Origin: Pseudomonas alkylphenolica
GTDB lineage: Bacteria; Pseudomonadota; Gammaproteobacteria; Pseudomonadales; Pseudomonadaceae
DNA length: 64,000 nucleotides
Assembly (NCBI RefSeq): GCF_016009175.1
Contig: NZ_JADUCM010000021.1
Location: 31,863-95,862, forward strand
Direction of reading: 5' to 3'
Part shown: positions 51,898 to 61,310 of the stretch, one piece after another
Position numbering within the stretch: the first letter of the stretch is position 1
Layout: each line of letters begins with the position of its first letter
Notes under the pieces: model-generated
What the model was told of the DNA's origin: nothing
The model's database searches: none
What the model saw: the letters and a program-made list of their open reading frames with translations, nothing else
Translations under genes and position numbers: made by a program

Positions 51898-52971
51898 ATG
51901 AAACGCCGCTATCGCTGGCCCCTGTGGGGGCTGCTGGGAGTGCTCCTGCTACTGGTTTGCCTGCACCTGGCGCTGCCCCTGCTGGTGCGTGACTACCTCA
52001 ATGACAAACTGGCCGACATGGGTGATTACCGCGGGCAGGTAACCGATGTCGACCTGGCCTGGTGGCGTGGCGCCTACACCATCAATGGCTTGAACATCGT
52101 CAAGACCACCGGCAAGGTGCCCGTGCCTTTCCTCGAGGCGCCGCTGATCGACCTGTCGGTCAGCTGGCGTTCGCTGTGGTACGACCATGCGGTGGTCGCC
52201 GAAGTGGACTTTGTGCGCCCCCAGCTGAATTTCGTCGATGGCGGCACCCGGCAGGCCTCCCAGACCGGCCGGGGCACCGACTGGCGCCAGCAGCTGGAAA
52301 AGCTGCTCCCCATCACCCTCAACGAAGTCCGTATCGACAACGGCACCCTGACCTTTCGCAACTTCACCTCCAAGCCCCCGGTCAACCTCAAGGCAACACG
52401 CCTGGATGCCAGCATCCGTAACCTGACCAATGTCCAGGACCTCAAGGGCCGCCGCGACGCGCGCTTTGAAGGCAAGGCCCGGCTGCTGGGGGATGCCAGC
52501 GTGGAAAGCAACGCCACCTTCGACCCGTTCAGCGACTTTGACGATTTCCAGTTCCGCCTGCGCGCCACCGGTATCCAGCTGCGCCAGCTCAACGACTTTG
52601 CCAGTGCCTACGGCAAGTTCGACTTCAATGCCGGCCATGGTGACCTGGTGATCGAGGCCGAAGCGCAACAGGGCCGGCTGCATGGCTACATCAAGCCACT
52701 GTTGCGCGACGTTGACGTGTTCAACTGGCAGCAGGACGTCAAGAACGAAGACAAAGGCTTTTTTCGCTCGATCTGGGAGGCGCTGGTCGGCGGCGGCGAG
52801 ACGGTGCTGAAAAATCAGCGCAAGAACCAGTTTGCCACCCGCGTGGAGCTGAGCGGCAGCGTGCATAAAAGCGATATCAGCGCCTTCGAGGCGTTCCTGC
52901 AAATACTGCGCAATGGCTTTATCCAGGCCTTCAACGCACGCTACGAGCAACCGCCGCCCAAGTCTGACTGA
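51898..52971 (+). CDS. AsmA-like / DUF748 membrane-anchored protein
   Basis: 357 aa. An N-terminal signal anchor (RWPLWGLLGVLLLLVCLHLALPLLV) precedes a long beta-rich periplasmic domain with the AsmA/DUF748 features VDLAWWRGAYTINGLNIVK and LDASIRNLTN. Proteins of this superfamily form periplasmic bridges or modulate outer-membrane assembly and lipid transport. It is shorter than typical AsmA or TamB members. Divergent from cysK. Confidence 0.8.
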   Translation: MKRRYRWPLWGLLGVLLLLVCLHLALPLLVRDYLNDKLADMGDYRGQVTDVDLAWWRGAYTINGLNIVKTTGKVPVPFLEAPLIDLSVSWRSLWYDHAVVAEVDFVRPQLNFVDGGTRQASQTGRGTDWRQQLEKLLPITLNEVRIDNGTLTFRNFTSKPPVNLKATRLDASIRNLTNVQDLKGRRDARFEGKARLLGDASVESNATFDPFSDFDDFQFRLRATGIQLRQLNDFASAYGKFDFNAGHGDLVIEAEAQQGRLHGYIKPLLRDVDVFNWQQDVKNEDKGFFRSIWEALVGGGETVLKNQRKNQFATRVELSGSVHKSDISAFEAFLQILRNGFIQAFNARYEQPPPKSD

Positions 52972-53108
52972 GTCATGGCGTGACGCTCCATTCAGAGACT
53001 GAATGGAGCGTCTGCGTTCCCACTCGGCCGATGGCCGCGTTATAGTCGTGCATGACAATTTTCCGCCAGGGGCCATGTATCCCCGGCGCTACGTTAGAGG
53101 ATCGGTTC

Positions 53109-53954
53109 ATGAAGTTCGAAGGCACCCGCGCATACGTCGCCACAGACGACCTGAAACTGGCGGTCAACGCGGCGATCACCCTGGAGCGACCGTTGCTGGT
53201 CAAGGGCGAGCCGGGCACCGGCAAGACCATGCTGGCCGAGCAACTGGCCGAATCCTTTGGCGCCAAGCTGATCACCTGGCACATCAAATCGACCACCAAA
53301 GCCCACCAGGGGCTCTACGAGTACGATGCGGTCAGCCGCCTGCGTGACTCGCAGCTGGGCGTCGACAAAGTCCACGACGTGCGCAACTACCTGAAGAAAG
53401 GCAAGCTCTGGGAAGCGTTCGAATCCGAAGAACGCGTGATTCTGCTGATCGACGAAATCGACAAGGCCGACATCGAGTTCCCCAACGACCTGTTGCAGGA
53501 ACTCGACAAGATGGAGTTCTACGTTTACGAGACCGACGAGACGATCAAGGCCAAGCAGCGTCCGATCATCATCATTACCTCGAACAACGAAAAAGAACTG
53601 CCGGACGCCTTCCTGCGCCGCTGCTTCTTCCACTACATCGCCTTCCCGGATCGCGACACCCTGCAGAAGATCGTCGACGTGCACTACCCGAACATCAAGA
53701 AAGACCTGGTCAGCGAAGCGCTGGACGTGTTCTTCGATGTGCGCAAGGTGCCGGGCCTGAAGAAAAAGCCGTCCACCTCCGAGCTGGTCGACTGGCTGAA
53801 GTTGCTGATGGCCGACAACATCGGCGAAGCCGTGCTGCGTGAACGCGATCCGACCAAGGCCATCCCGCCGCTGGCCGGCGCCCTGGTGAAAAACGAACAG
53901 GACGTGCAATTGCTCGAGCGCCTGGCTTTCATGAGCCGTCGCGGTAATCGCTGA
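53109..53954 (+). CDS. MoxR-family AAA+ ATPase
   Basis: 281 aa. Walker A GEPGTGKTML (about residues 36-45), Walker B VILLIDEIDKADIEFPNDLL, sensor 1 IIITSNNEKELPDAFLRR. MoxR ATPases work as chaperone-like remodellers together with a VWA protein, which is encoded 17 bases downstream. The start is ATG 53109, with AGAGG 9 bases upstream; the longer frame is unsupported. Confidence 0.93.
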   Translation: MKFEGTRAYVATDDLKLAVNAAITLERPLLVKGEPGTGKTMLAEQLAESFGAKLITWHIKSTTKAHQGLYEYDAVSRLRDSQLGVDKVHDVRNYLKKGKLWEAFESEERVILLIDEIDKADIEFPNDLLQELDKMEFYVYETDETIKAKQRPIIIITSNNEKELPDAFLRRCFFHYIAFPDRDTLQKIVDVHYPNIKKDLVSEALDVFFDVRKVPGLKKKPSTSELVDWLKLLMADNIGEAVLRERDPTKAIPPLAGALVKNEQDVQLLERLAFMSRRGNR

Positions 53955-53971
53955 GCCCGGGGGCAATTGCC

Positions 53972-55150
53972 ATGCTGCTCAATCTGTTCAACGAAATGCG
54001 CGCGGCCAAGGTGCCGGTGTCGGTACGCGAGCTGCTTGACCTGCTCAATGCACTCAAGCAACGCGTCACCTTCGCCGACATGGACGAGTTCTACTATTTG
54101 TCGCGGGCGATCCTGGTCAAGGACGAACGGCATTTCGACAAGTTCGACCGGGCCTTCTCCGCCTACTTCAAGGGCCTTGAGAACCTCAACCAGCACCTCG
54201 AAGCGCTGATTCCCGAAGACTGGCTGCGCAAGGAGTTCGAGCGTTCGCTGACCGACGAGGAGCGCGCGCAGATCCAGTCCCTGGGAGGCCTGGACAAACT
54301 GATCGAAGAGTTCAAGAAGCGCCTGGAAGAGCAGAAGGAACGCCATGCCGGCGGCAACAAGTGGATCGGCACCGGCGGCACCAGCCCGTTCGGTTCGGGC
54401 GGCTACAACCCTGAAGGCATTCGCGTCGGTGACGCCGGCAAGCGCCAGGGCAAGGCGGTCAAGGTCTGGGACCAGCGTGAGTACAAGAACCTCGACGACC
54501 AGGTCGAACTGGGTACACGCAATATCAAGCTGGCCCTGCGCCGGCTGCGCAAGTTTGCCCGCCAGGGTGCCGCCGAAGAGCTGGATATCGACGGCACCAT
54601 CGACCACACCGCGCGCGACGCCGGCCTGCTCAACATCCAGATGCGCCCCGAGCGGCGCAACAGCGTCAAGTTGCTGCTGCTGTTCGACATCGGCGGCTCG
54701 ATGGACGCCCACGTGAAGATTTGCGAAGAGCTGTTCTCGGCCTGCAAAACCGAGTTCAAGCACCTTGAGTACTACTACTTCCACAACTTCGTCTACGAGT
54801 CGGTGTGGAAGAACAACATGCGCCGCACCTCGGAACGCACCTCGACCATGGACCTGCTGCACAAGTACGGCGCCGACTACAAAGTGGTGTTCGTCGGCGA
54901 CGCGGCCATGGCGCCTTACGAGATCACCCAGCCGGGCGGTAGCGTCGAGCACTGGAACGAGGAAGCCGGTTACGTGTGGATGCAGCGCTTCATGGAGAAG
55001 TACAAGAAGCTCATCTGGATCAACCCGTACCCGAAGGACACCTGGGGCTACACCGCGTCGACCAACATCGTGCGCGAGCTGGTCGAAGACCGGATGTTCC
55101 CGTTGACCTTGCGGGGTCTGGAAGAAGGGATGCGGTTTTTGTCCAAGTAA
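53972..55150 (+). CDS. VWA domain-containing protein (CoxE-like), MoxR partner
   Basis: 392 aa. The N-terminal helical part has KAKVPVSVRELLDLLNAL; the C-terminal VWA domain starts near residue 225 with LLLLFDIGGSMDAHVKI, a MIDAS motif in which the usual D-x-S-x-S is D-I-G-G-S, so the second position is altered. It should bind client protein for the MoxR ATPase. The pair forms a simple two-gene operon followed by a REP-like repeat. Confidence 0.88.
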   Translation: MLLNLFNEMRAAKVPVSVRELLDLLNALKQRVTFADMDEFYYLSRAILVKDERHFDKFDRAFSAYFKGLENLNQHLEALIPEDWLRKEFERSLTDEERAQIQSLGGLDKLIEEFKKRLEEQKERHAGGNKWIGTGGTSPFGSGGYNPEGIRVGDAGKRQGKAVKVWDQREYKNLDDQVELGTRNIKLALRRLRKFARQGAAEELDIDGTIDHTARDAGLLNIQMRPERRNSVKLLLLFDIGGSMDAHVKICEELFSACKTEFKHLEYYYFHNFVYESVWKNNMRRTSERTSTMDLLHKYGADYKVVFVGDAAMAPYEITQPGGSVEHWNEEAGYVWMQRFMEKYKKLIWINPYPKDTWGYTASTNIVRELVEDRMFPLTLRGLEEGMRFLSK

Positions 55151-55152
55151 CC

Positions 55153-55243
55153 GTAGGAGCCAGGCTTGCCGGCGAACCAGGCGCTGCGGTGTACCTGCTA
55201 CACCGCATTATCGTTGTCCGCGGGCAAGCCTCGCTCCTACGCG
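55153..55243. repeat. REP-type doublet between VWA and pxpC
   Basis: GTAGGAGCCAGGCTTGCCGG (55153-55172) and the imperfect reverse GGCAAGCCTCGCTCCTACG (55222-55240), between convergent genes. Confidence 0.75.
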
Positions 55244-55247
55244 CAGA

Positions 55248-56168
55248 TCAGGCCACAAACCGCTGTAGGAATGTCCGCTGTTGCTGCCAGGCCGTTTCCT
55301 GCACCACCGGTTTGAAACGCACCACACTTCCCGGCAGCAACTGCGCCAGACGCGCCAGCGCCAACGGCGTCAACGCGCCCAGCCGTGGATAGCCACCGAT
55401 GGTCTGGCGATCATTGAGCAACACGATCGGCTGCCCATCCGGCGGTACCTGTACGGCCCCCAGCGGAATCCCCTCGGAGATCATCGGCGCGCCCTGATAC
55501 TGCAAGGCCGGACCCAGCAAGCGCATGCCCATGCGGTCGGCGCGGCTGTCGAGGGTCCAATCGCGGTTGAACGCTTCAAACAGGCTCTGGCCGCTGAAGT
55601 CGCCGATCTGCGCCCCCAGCCCCAGATCGAGTGCACTGCTGTCAGCGAAGTCGGGGCGCAATGCCTCGGGTACTGTTTTCAATGCTGGCGCAGCACCGTC
55701 GTACGCCAACGGTTGCCCCTTGGCCAACGCCGAACCCAGACCATCCAGCCCGCCCAGTTCCTCGCGCACCACACTCGCGCAACTGCCCAGCACCTGCGGC
55801 GCCGCAAAGCCGCCTGGCGCGGCCAGATACGCCCGCGCGCCCTGCACGGGTTGATTCAGGCGCAGACGCTGGCCCCGGTTCAGGGTAAAGCTGGACCACG
55901 GCTTGAGGGGCTCGCCGTCGATCCGCGCATCCAGATCGGCCCCGGCCAGCGCCAGGCAGCAATCGTCCTCGGCAACCAGGCTGAAACCGCCCAGGGTGAT
56001 TTCCACCACCGCTGCCTCGGCAGGATTGCCCAGCAGCCAGTTGGCCCAGCGCATCGAAACCCAGTCCAGTGCCCCGCCCTGGGTCACGCCCAGGTGGCGC
56101 ACGCCAAATCGGCCGGTGTCCTGCAGCAGGCACAGCGGCGTGCTGGCTTCAATCGACAAGCGGCTCAT
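55248..56168 (-). CDS. pxpC: 5-oxoprolinase subunit C (PxpC / KipA-like)
   Basis: 306 aa biotin-dependent-carboxyltransferase-fold protein. PLCLLQDTGRFGVRHLGVTQGGALD at the start, the NRGQRL region and QTIGGYPRLGALT near the end are family blocks. PxpA, PxpB and PxpC together hydrolyse 5-oxoproline to glutamate using ATP. The start overlaps pxpB by 4 bases. Confidence 0.92.
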   Translation of the reverse strand: MSRLSIEASTPLCLLQDTGRFGVRHLGVTQGGALDWVSMRWANWLLGNPAEAAVVEITLGGFSLVAEDDCCLALAGADLDARIDGEPLKPWSSFTLNRGQRLRLNQPVQGARAYLAAPGGFAAPQVLGSCASVVREELGGLDGLGSALAKGQPLAYDGAAPALKTVPEALRPDFADSSALDLGLGAQIGDFSGQSLFEAFNRDWTLDSRADRMGMRLLGPALQYQGAPMISEGIPLGAVQVPPDGQPIVLLNDRQTIGGYPRLGALTPLALARLAQLLPGSVVRFKPVVQETAWQQQRTFLQRFVA

Positions 56169-56869
56169 GCCAAGGCCTCCAGCGGAGTATCGTCGCCGCC
56201 CAGGTTGATGAAAGTGGCGTGATCCACAGCCACGAAACGCACCCGGTCACCCGGTTGCAGCAGGCTGTAGCCGTCACGCTCACGGTCGAAGAGTTTGCTC
56301 GGGGTGCGGCCGATCAGGTTCCAGCCGCCGGGCGACACCGCAGGGTAAGCGGCGGTCTGGCGCTCGGCGATACCGACGCTGCCGGCCGCCCCGCGGTTGC
56401 GTGGCGTCGCCAGGCGCGGCGCGGCCAAAGCTTCTTCGACCAGGCCCATGAACGCAAAGCCAGGCGCGAAGCCCAGGGCGAATACCTGATACTCGCGTTC
56501 ACTGTGACGGCGCACGATATCGGCCACCGAGGTAGCACAGCGTTCGGCCAGCAGGGCCAGTTCCGGGCCGACGCTCAGGTCGTACCACACCGGAATCTCG
56601 TGCTGACGGCCGCCGCTGCCGTTGTCCGGTCGCAGGTTTTCCAGCGCCTCACGCACCAGGGTGCGGGCCTGCTCCGGTGACAGGTGCAGCAGGTCGAAAT
56701 GCACCATGGCCGTGGTGTAGGACGGCACCAGGTCGATCAGCCGCTCGCCGAACACGGCGCGCAAACGCTGGCTGGCCGCCAGCATCCACGGCATGTTGGC
56801 TTCATCGATGGCGTCGAACAGGCGCACCATCAGGCAGTCGATGGCCACTGTTTCAATGCGGTAGTTCAT
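56165..56869 (-). CDS. pxpB: 5-oxoprolinase subunit B (PxpB / KipI-like)
   Basis: 234 aa. The KipI-fold block VYTAMVHFDLLH-type strand (SYTTAMVHFDL), FALGFAPGFAFMGLV with RLATPRNRGAAGSVGIAERQTAAYP and SPGGWNLIGRT are all typical. It overlaps pxpA and pxpC by 4 bases each, so the three are made together. Confidence 0.92.
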   Translation of the reverse strand: MNYRIETVAIDCLMVRLFDAIDEANMPWMLAASQRLRAVFGERLIDLVPSYTTAMVHFDLLHLSPEQARTLVREALENLRPDNGSGGRQHEIPVWYDLSVGPELALLAERCATSVADIVRRHSEREYQVFALGFAPGFAFMGLVEEALAAPRLATPRNRGAAGSVGIAERQTAAYPAVSPGGWNLIGRTPSKLFDRERDGYSLLQPGDRVRFVAVDHATFINLGGDDTPLEALA

Positions 56870-57618
56870 GACGTCACCAGCGCATCGAGGGCCTGGCGAA
56901 TCTGCTGCACGGCGGCTACCGAGCTGTCGTTGTCACCGTGCACGCACAAGGTGTGTGCCTGCAGACAGAGCTCGCTGCCGTCCGAAGCAATCAGTGCCTC
57001 GCCACGGGCCAGGCGCAACGCCTGATCGACGATCACCGCCGGGTCGTGATGCACCGCACCCGGCAGGCGTCGCGACACCAGGTGACCGGCGGCATCGTAG
57101 GCGCGATCAGCAAAGGCCTCGAACCACAAGGTAACCCCGTACTCATCGCCCAGGGCCTGGGCGGCGCGGTTGTCGGCCGTGGCCATGAGCATCAGCGGCA
57201 GTTGCCGGTCATAGCTGGCCACGGCTTCCAGTACCGCCCGCAGTTTGAGCGGGTCGGCCATCATGTCGTTGTACAGCGCGCCATGGGGTTTTACGTAGGC
57301 GACCCGGGTGCCTTGCGTCCGGCAGATGCCGTCCAGGGCACCGATCTGGTAATGCAGCAGGTCGCGGATTTCCTCGGCGCTGCAGGCCATGGAACGGCGG
57401 CCGAAGCCGGCCAGGTCCTGGTAAGCCGGATGGGCGCCGATCCGCACATTGCTGGCGACGGCCAGGGCCACGGTCTTGCGCATGATGCCCGGGTCTCCGG
57501 CATGGAAACCGCAGGCGATGTTGGCGCAATCTACAAAGGGCATGACCTGGGCATCCAGGCCCATGGTCCAGCTGCCGAAACTCTCACCCATGTCGCAATT
57601 CAGTAGCAGGCGGCTCAC
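56866..57618 (-). CDS. pxpA: 5-oxoprolinase subunit A (PxpA, LamB/YcsF family)
   Basis: 250 aa. Motifs LNCDMGESFGSW at the N-terminus, ANIACGFHAGDP and VKPHGALYND are diagnostic of the YcsF/PxpA family. It forms the catalytic core that cleaves the phosphorylated oxoproline. It is the first of the three coupled pxp genes, 25 bases after the MFS gene. Confidence 0.94.
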   Translation of the reverse strand: MSRLLLNCDMGESFGSWTMGLDAQVMPFVDCANIACGFHAGDPGIMRKTVALAVASNVRIGAHPAYQDLAGFGRRSMACSAEEIRDLLHYQIGALDGICRTQGTRVAYVKPHGALYNDMMADPLKLRAVLEAVASYDRQLPLMLMATADNRAAQALGDEYGVTLWFEAFADRAYDAAGHLVSRRLPGAVHHDPAVIVDQALRLARGEALIASDGSELCLQAHTLCVHGDNDSSVAAVQQIRQALDALVTS

Positions 57619-57643
57619 GTCTGTAACTCCTTCAGGCTTGGCC

Positions 57644-58930
57644 TTAACGGGCTTCTAGTTCTTTGCCACGGGTTTCCGGCAGGCTCAACGCGGCCAGGAT
57701 CACCACCCCGTAGGACACCGCTGCAAATGCGCCGATACCCAGGCCCAGCGGCACCTTCTGGCTGAGCATACCGATCAGCAGCGGGAAAAGCGCCGCCAGG
57801 GCTCGCCCGATGTTGTAGCAGAAGCCCTGCCCCGAGCCACGGATGCGCGTGGGAAACAGCTCGGTGAGAAACGCCCCCATGCCGCTGAAGATACCTGAAG
57901 CGAAAAAGCCCAGGGGGAAGCCCAGCCAGAGCATCACGCTATTGCTGACCTGCATCTGGGTGTACAGCAGGACGATGATGAACGAGCCCACGGCGAACAG
58001 GATGAAGTTCTTTTTGCGCCCCAGCAGGTCGGTCAGGTAGGCACTGATCACGTAGCCTACATAGGAGCCGAAGATCACCATGGCCAGGTAGCCACCGGTG
58101 CCGAGCACGCTCAGGCCGCGCTCGTTCTTGAGGAAAGTCGGCAGCCAGGAGGTGATCGCGTAGTAACCGCCCAGCGCGCCGGTGGTCAGCAGCGAAGCTC
58201 GAATCGTGGTGAAGAGCATGCCCGGGGCAAAAATTTCATAGAAATGCGACGGCGCTGCGGTCTTTTCCGCCGCCTTGGCCTGGCGGTAGATTTCCGGGTC
58301 CTTGACCAGGCGACGAACGAAAATCACGAACACTGCCGGCACGATGCCCAGCAGGAACAGCGCGCGCCACGCGTCTTCCGGCGGCAGCCAGGAAAACAGC
58401 ACGGCGTACAGGATTGCCGTCAGGCCCCAGCCAATGGCCCAGCCCGACTGCACCATGCCCACCGCCTTGCCGCGGTCCTTGGCGCGGATGACTTCACCGA
58501 TCAGCACCGCACCGGCGGTCCATTCACCGCCAAAGCCGAAACCCATCAGGGTGCGGGCGATCAACAATTGTTCGTAGTTCTGTGCAAAACCGCAGAGGAA
58601 GGTGAAAAACGCGAACCACAGCACCGTCAGTTGCAAGGTGCGCACCCGGCCGATTCGGTCAGAGAGGATACCGGCGATCCAGCCGCCCAGGGCCGAGGCA
58701 ATCAGGGTGCTGGTGTGGATCAGGCCGGCTTCGGCGGTGGTGATGCCCCACAGGGCAATCAGGGTGGGGATGACGAAGCTGAGCATCTGGGTGTCCATGC
58801 CATCCAGACCGTAACCGATCTTGCAGCTCCAGAACGTCCGTCGTTCCTGCTTGTTGATGTTACGGTACCAGTCAAAGGGCCCCGCCACTGTCCTGGCTTC
58901 GACCTGTTGCTGCACGCCCGATGGGTTCAT
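57644..58930 (-). CDS. MFS transporter (metabolite:H+ symporter type)
   Basis: 428 aa, twelve hydrophobic segments. GWIAGILSDRIGRVRTL in the loop 2-3 is the MFS signature; GFGFGGEWTAGAVLIGEVI and GMGAFLTELFPTRIRGSGQGF are typical of the aromatic/organic-acid symporter group. In front of pxpABC it most likely imports 5-oxoproline or a related acid. The start is ATG 58930 (NPSGVQQQ follows), with TGAGG upstream. Confidence 0.9.
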   Translation of the reverse strand: MNPSGVQQQVEARTVAGPFDWYRNINKQERRTFWSCKIGYGLDGMDTQMLSFVIPTLIALWGITTAEAGLIHTSTLIASALGGWIAGILSDRIGRVRTLQLTVLWFAFFTFLCGFAQNYEQLLIARTLMGFGFGGEWTAGAVLIGEVIRAKDRGKAVGMVQSGWAIGWGLTAILYAVLFSWLPPEDAWRALFLLGIVPAVFVIFVRRLVKDPEIYRQAKAAEKTAAPSHFYEIFAPGMLFTTIRASLLTTGALGGYYAITSWLPTFLKNERGLSVLGTGGYLAMVIFGSYVGYVISAYLTDLLGRKKNFILFAVGSFIIVLLYTQMQVSNSVMLWLGFPLGFFASGIFSGMGAFLTELFPTRIRGSGQGFCYNIGRALAALFPLLIGMLSQKVPLGLGIGAFAAVSYGVVILAALSLPETRGKELEAR

Positions 58931-59073
58931 GGTTGCCTCAGCTTGTTGGTATTGTTTTAAAGGCGGCGATCTTTGTCGCAACCGTGACCGATATTTTTCG
59001 ATGGGCGCGCAACGACGTCCAACGAGAAAAACCAGCGGTCTGGCATAAGAAAAAATTGATCAGTGAGCACAGC

Positions 59074-59985
59074 ATGAACCTCAAGTTCCTCGAAACCTTC
59101 GTCTGGGTCGCCCGGCTCAAGAGCTTTCGCCTGACTGCCGAAAAGCTCTTCACCACCCAGGCCTCGATTTCCAGCCGCATCGCGGCGCTGGAGAACGATC
59201 TTGGGGTCAAGCTGCTGGTGCGTGACTCGCGGGGCGTCAGCCTGACACCTGAGGGCAGCAAGGTGCTGGAGTACGCCGAGCAGATGCTCGACACCGCCAG
59301 GGCGCTCAAGCAATCGCTGGACAGCGACCGGGCGAAAGTCGGTCGTGTGCGTCTTGGGGTGATGGACACGGTGATCCATACCTGGATGAGCCCGCTGGTG
59401 GCCGAGTTGATGGAGCGTTACCCCCAGGTTGAAATCGAACTGGTCGCCGATACCGCGCTCAACTTGCGCGAACAGCTGCAAAAAGGCTTCCTGGACGTGA
59501 TCCTGCAAACCGACCTGCTGCGCCAGGAATCCATCCGCAGCCTGGACCTGGCGCGCTACCCCATGGGCTGGATTGTCGCCAGCCAGTCGATCTACAACCG
59601 CGACTATGCCTCGCTCGGCGAACTGGCGCGTGAGCGCATCGTGACCTTTTCCAAAAACTCCAGGCCGCACCAGGAAGTACTCAGCCTGCTTCAGGCCGAA
59701 GGCGTCAGCGCGCCGCGCCTGAACTGCGTGAACTCGGTCGCGGCGATCACACGCCTGTTGCGTGACGGTTTCGGAATCGGCGCCCTGCCGCCGGCACTGG
59801 TCAGTGAAGAGCTGGCGCGGGGCGAACTGACCCAACTGGCGCTGGTGCCGCAGCCACCGAGCCTGGAGCTGGTAGTAGCCTGGCAGACCGGTGTGGAGCT
59901 GGTCGATGAAGTGGTGGCGCTGTGCCGCAATGTACTTGAGCGCTACGCCGCCAATGCCGGGCCCGAGCGGATCAAGCTGGTCTAG
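59074..59985 (+). CDS. LysR-family transcriptional regulator
   Basis: 303 aa. The N-terminal HTH (FLETFVWVARLKSFRLTAEKLFTTQASISSRIAALEND) and LysR effector domain (about 90-290) are complete. Divergent from the MFS-pxpABC operon with 143 bases between start codons, so it is the likely activator. The start at ATG 59074 matches LysR N-termini; the longer frame runs into the MFS gene. It overlaps the next convergent gene by 4 bases. Confidence 0.93.
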   Translation: MNLKFLETFVWVARLKSFRLTAEKLFTTQASISSRIAALENDLGVKLLVRDSRGVSLTPEGSKVLEYAEQMLDTARALKQSLDSDRAKVGRVRLGVMDTVIHTWMSPLVAELMERYPQVEIELVADTALNLREQLQKGFLDVILQTDLLRQESIRSLDLARYPMGWIVASQSIYNRDYASLGELARERIVTFSKNSRPHQEVLSLLQAEGVSAPRLNCVNSVAAITRLLRDGFGIGALPPALVSEELARGELTQLALVPQPPSLELVVAWQTGVELVDEVVALCRNVLERYAANAGPERIKLV

Positions 59986-60503
59986 CGCCAGCTCTCCGTC
60001 ACCGCCTTGCGCCGCCCGCCAAGTACCACCCAGCCCAGCAGCACCAGCAGGCTTTCTACCAGCGTTGCCAGCAGCAACGCGCAACTCAGGCCCCAGGCCA
60101 GCGCCTCGGGCTTGAGCAATATCTGGTAGCTGTAGCCCTTGAGCGTTTCTTCCCGCAGCTGGCTGTCGGCGTTCGCCAATACGTGCCAGGTACGCGTGAG
60201 CCATGGCCCCTGAAGCGCCTGCCACTCACGCTCGAACAGCTGGTTGCGGATCAACAGGCTTTCAATGCTGTTGGCATCGCTGTTGAACACCGGGTCGTCA
60301 CTGCTGCGGTAATGTCGTACCAGTGCCTGCAGATCGCCCTTGAAGAAACGTTGCGCCGTTGCCTCGAAGCCTTTGAGGCCCTCGCGGGACTCCAGCAGGT
60401 GCGCCTCGACCCGCTGGCTGTAGGCATCGATCAGCCCCGGTACCTGAACCCCCACCAGCAAGCCGAAGGTGAACAGCAGCAAACGCAGGTAACTTCTGAA
60501 CAT
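59982..60503 (-). CDS. DUF2937 family membrane protein
   Basis: 173 aa with an N-terminal hydrophobic segment (LRLLLFTFGLLVGVQVPGLIDAY) and a C-terminal one (WGLSCALLLATLVESLLVLLGWVVLGG) around a soluble region, the DUF2937 pattern. Function unknown. It is 10 bases from the amidotransferase gene in the same direction. Confidence 0.8.
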   Translation of the reverse strand: MFRSYLRLLLFTFGLLVGVQVPGLIDAYSQRVEAHLLESREGLKGFEATAQRFFKGDLQALVRHYRSSDDPVFNSDANSIESLLIRNQLFEREWQALQGPWLTRTWHVLANADSQLREETLKGYSYQILLKPEALAWGLSCALLLATLVESLLVLLGWVVLGGRRKAVTESWR

Positions 60504-60513
60504 GGGCTATTCC

Positions 60514-61287
60514 TTAGCATTGACCTTGGGTGATGCATTCACCGCGGCGCCACAGCCCCCATTGGCCGGGCTCATAGCGCAGCCAGGTTTCGTTCTCGGT
60601 CAGCGCCTCGGTGGCAATCACCGTAACCACGTCGTTGGGCGTGGTTTCGGCCTGGAAGTCGACGATCATGTCGACGTCCTTCAGGCGAGCCGGCCCGAAC
60701 GGCGCGCGACGGGTGATGTGCACAAGCTTGGTCGAGCAGAAGCAGAACAGCCAGTCGCCGTCGCTAAGCAGGCAATTGAACACGCCCTTGCCGCGGTACT
60801 GGGCACAGGCCTCGACCAGTACTGGCAGCAACGCTTCAATTTCAACCGGCTCCGGGAACGCCTCGCGCACGCGGTTGAGCAGGTCGCAGAAAGCCGCTTC
60901 GCTGTCGGTGTCGCCGACCGGCCGGTAGAACGTGGCCTGGCCCTTGAACTCGCCCAACTGGCCGTTATGGGCAAAACACCAGTTGCGCCCCCACAGCTCG
61001 CGCACAAAGGGGTGGGTATTGGACAGGCAGACCTTGCCGACATTGGCCTGGCGAATGTGGCCGATCACCACTTCGCTTTTGATCGGGTAGCGCTGAACCA
61101 GGTTGGCCACTTCCGACTCGCAGCTTGCTGCCGGATCCTGAAACAGGCGCAGCCCGCGGCCCTCATAAAAGCCGATACCCCAGCCATCACGGTGCGGACC
61201 GGTGCGCCCGCCGCGCTGCATCAGCCCGGTGAAGCTGAAAACGATGTCGGTTGGCACGTTGGCGCTCATGCCCAGTAGTTCACACAT
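60514..61287 (-). CDS. Class II glutamine amidotransferase (YafJ-like)
   Basis: 257 aa Ntn hydrolase. The catalytic cysteine is Cys2 after methionine removal (CELLGMSAN), with the loop RTGPHRDGWGIGFYEG, and HIRQAN and HPFVRELWGRNWCFAHNGQL as further family blocks. YafJ-type proteins have no known synthetase domain; the acceptor is unknown. Likely co-transcribed with the DUF2937 gene. Confidence 0.9.
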   Translation of the reverse strand: MCELLGMSANVPTDIVFSFTGLMQRGGRTGPHRDGWGIGFYEGRGLRLFQDPAASCESEVANLVQRYPIKSEVVIGHIRQANVGKVCLSNTHPFVRELWGRNWCFAHNGQLGEFKGQATFYRPVGDTDSEAAFCDLLNRVREAFPEPVEIEALLPVLVEACAQYRGKGVFNCLLSDGDWLFCFCSTKLVHITRRAPFGPARLKDVDMIVDFQAETTPNDVVTVIATEALTENETWLRYEPGQWGLWRRGECITQGQC

Positions 61288-61310
61288 GCTTGACTGCTCC
61301 CGGGCAAATC

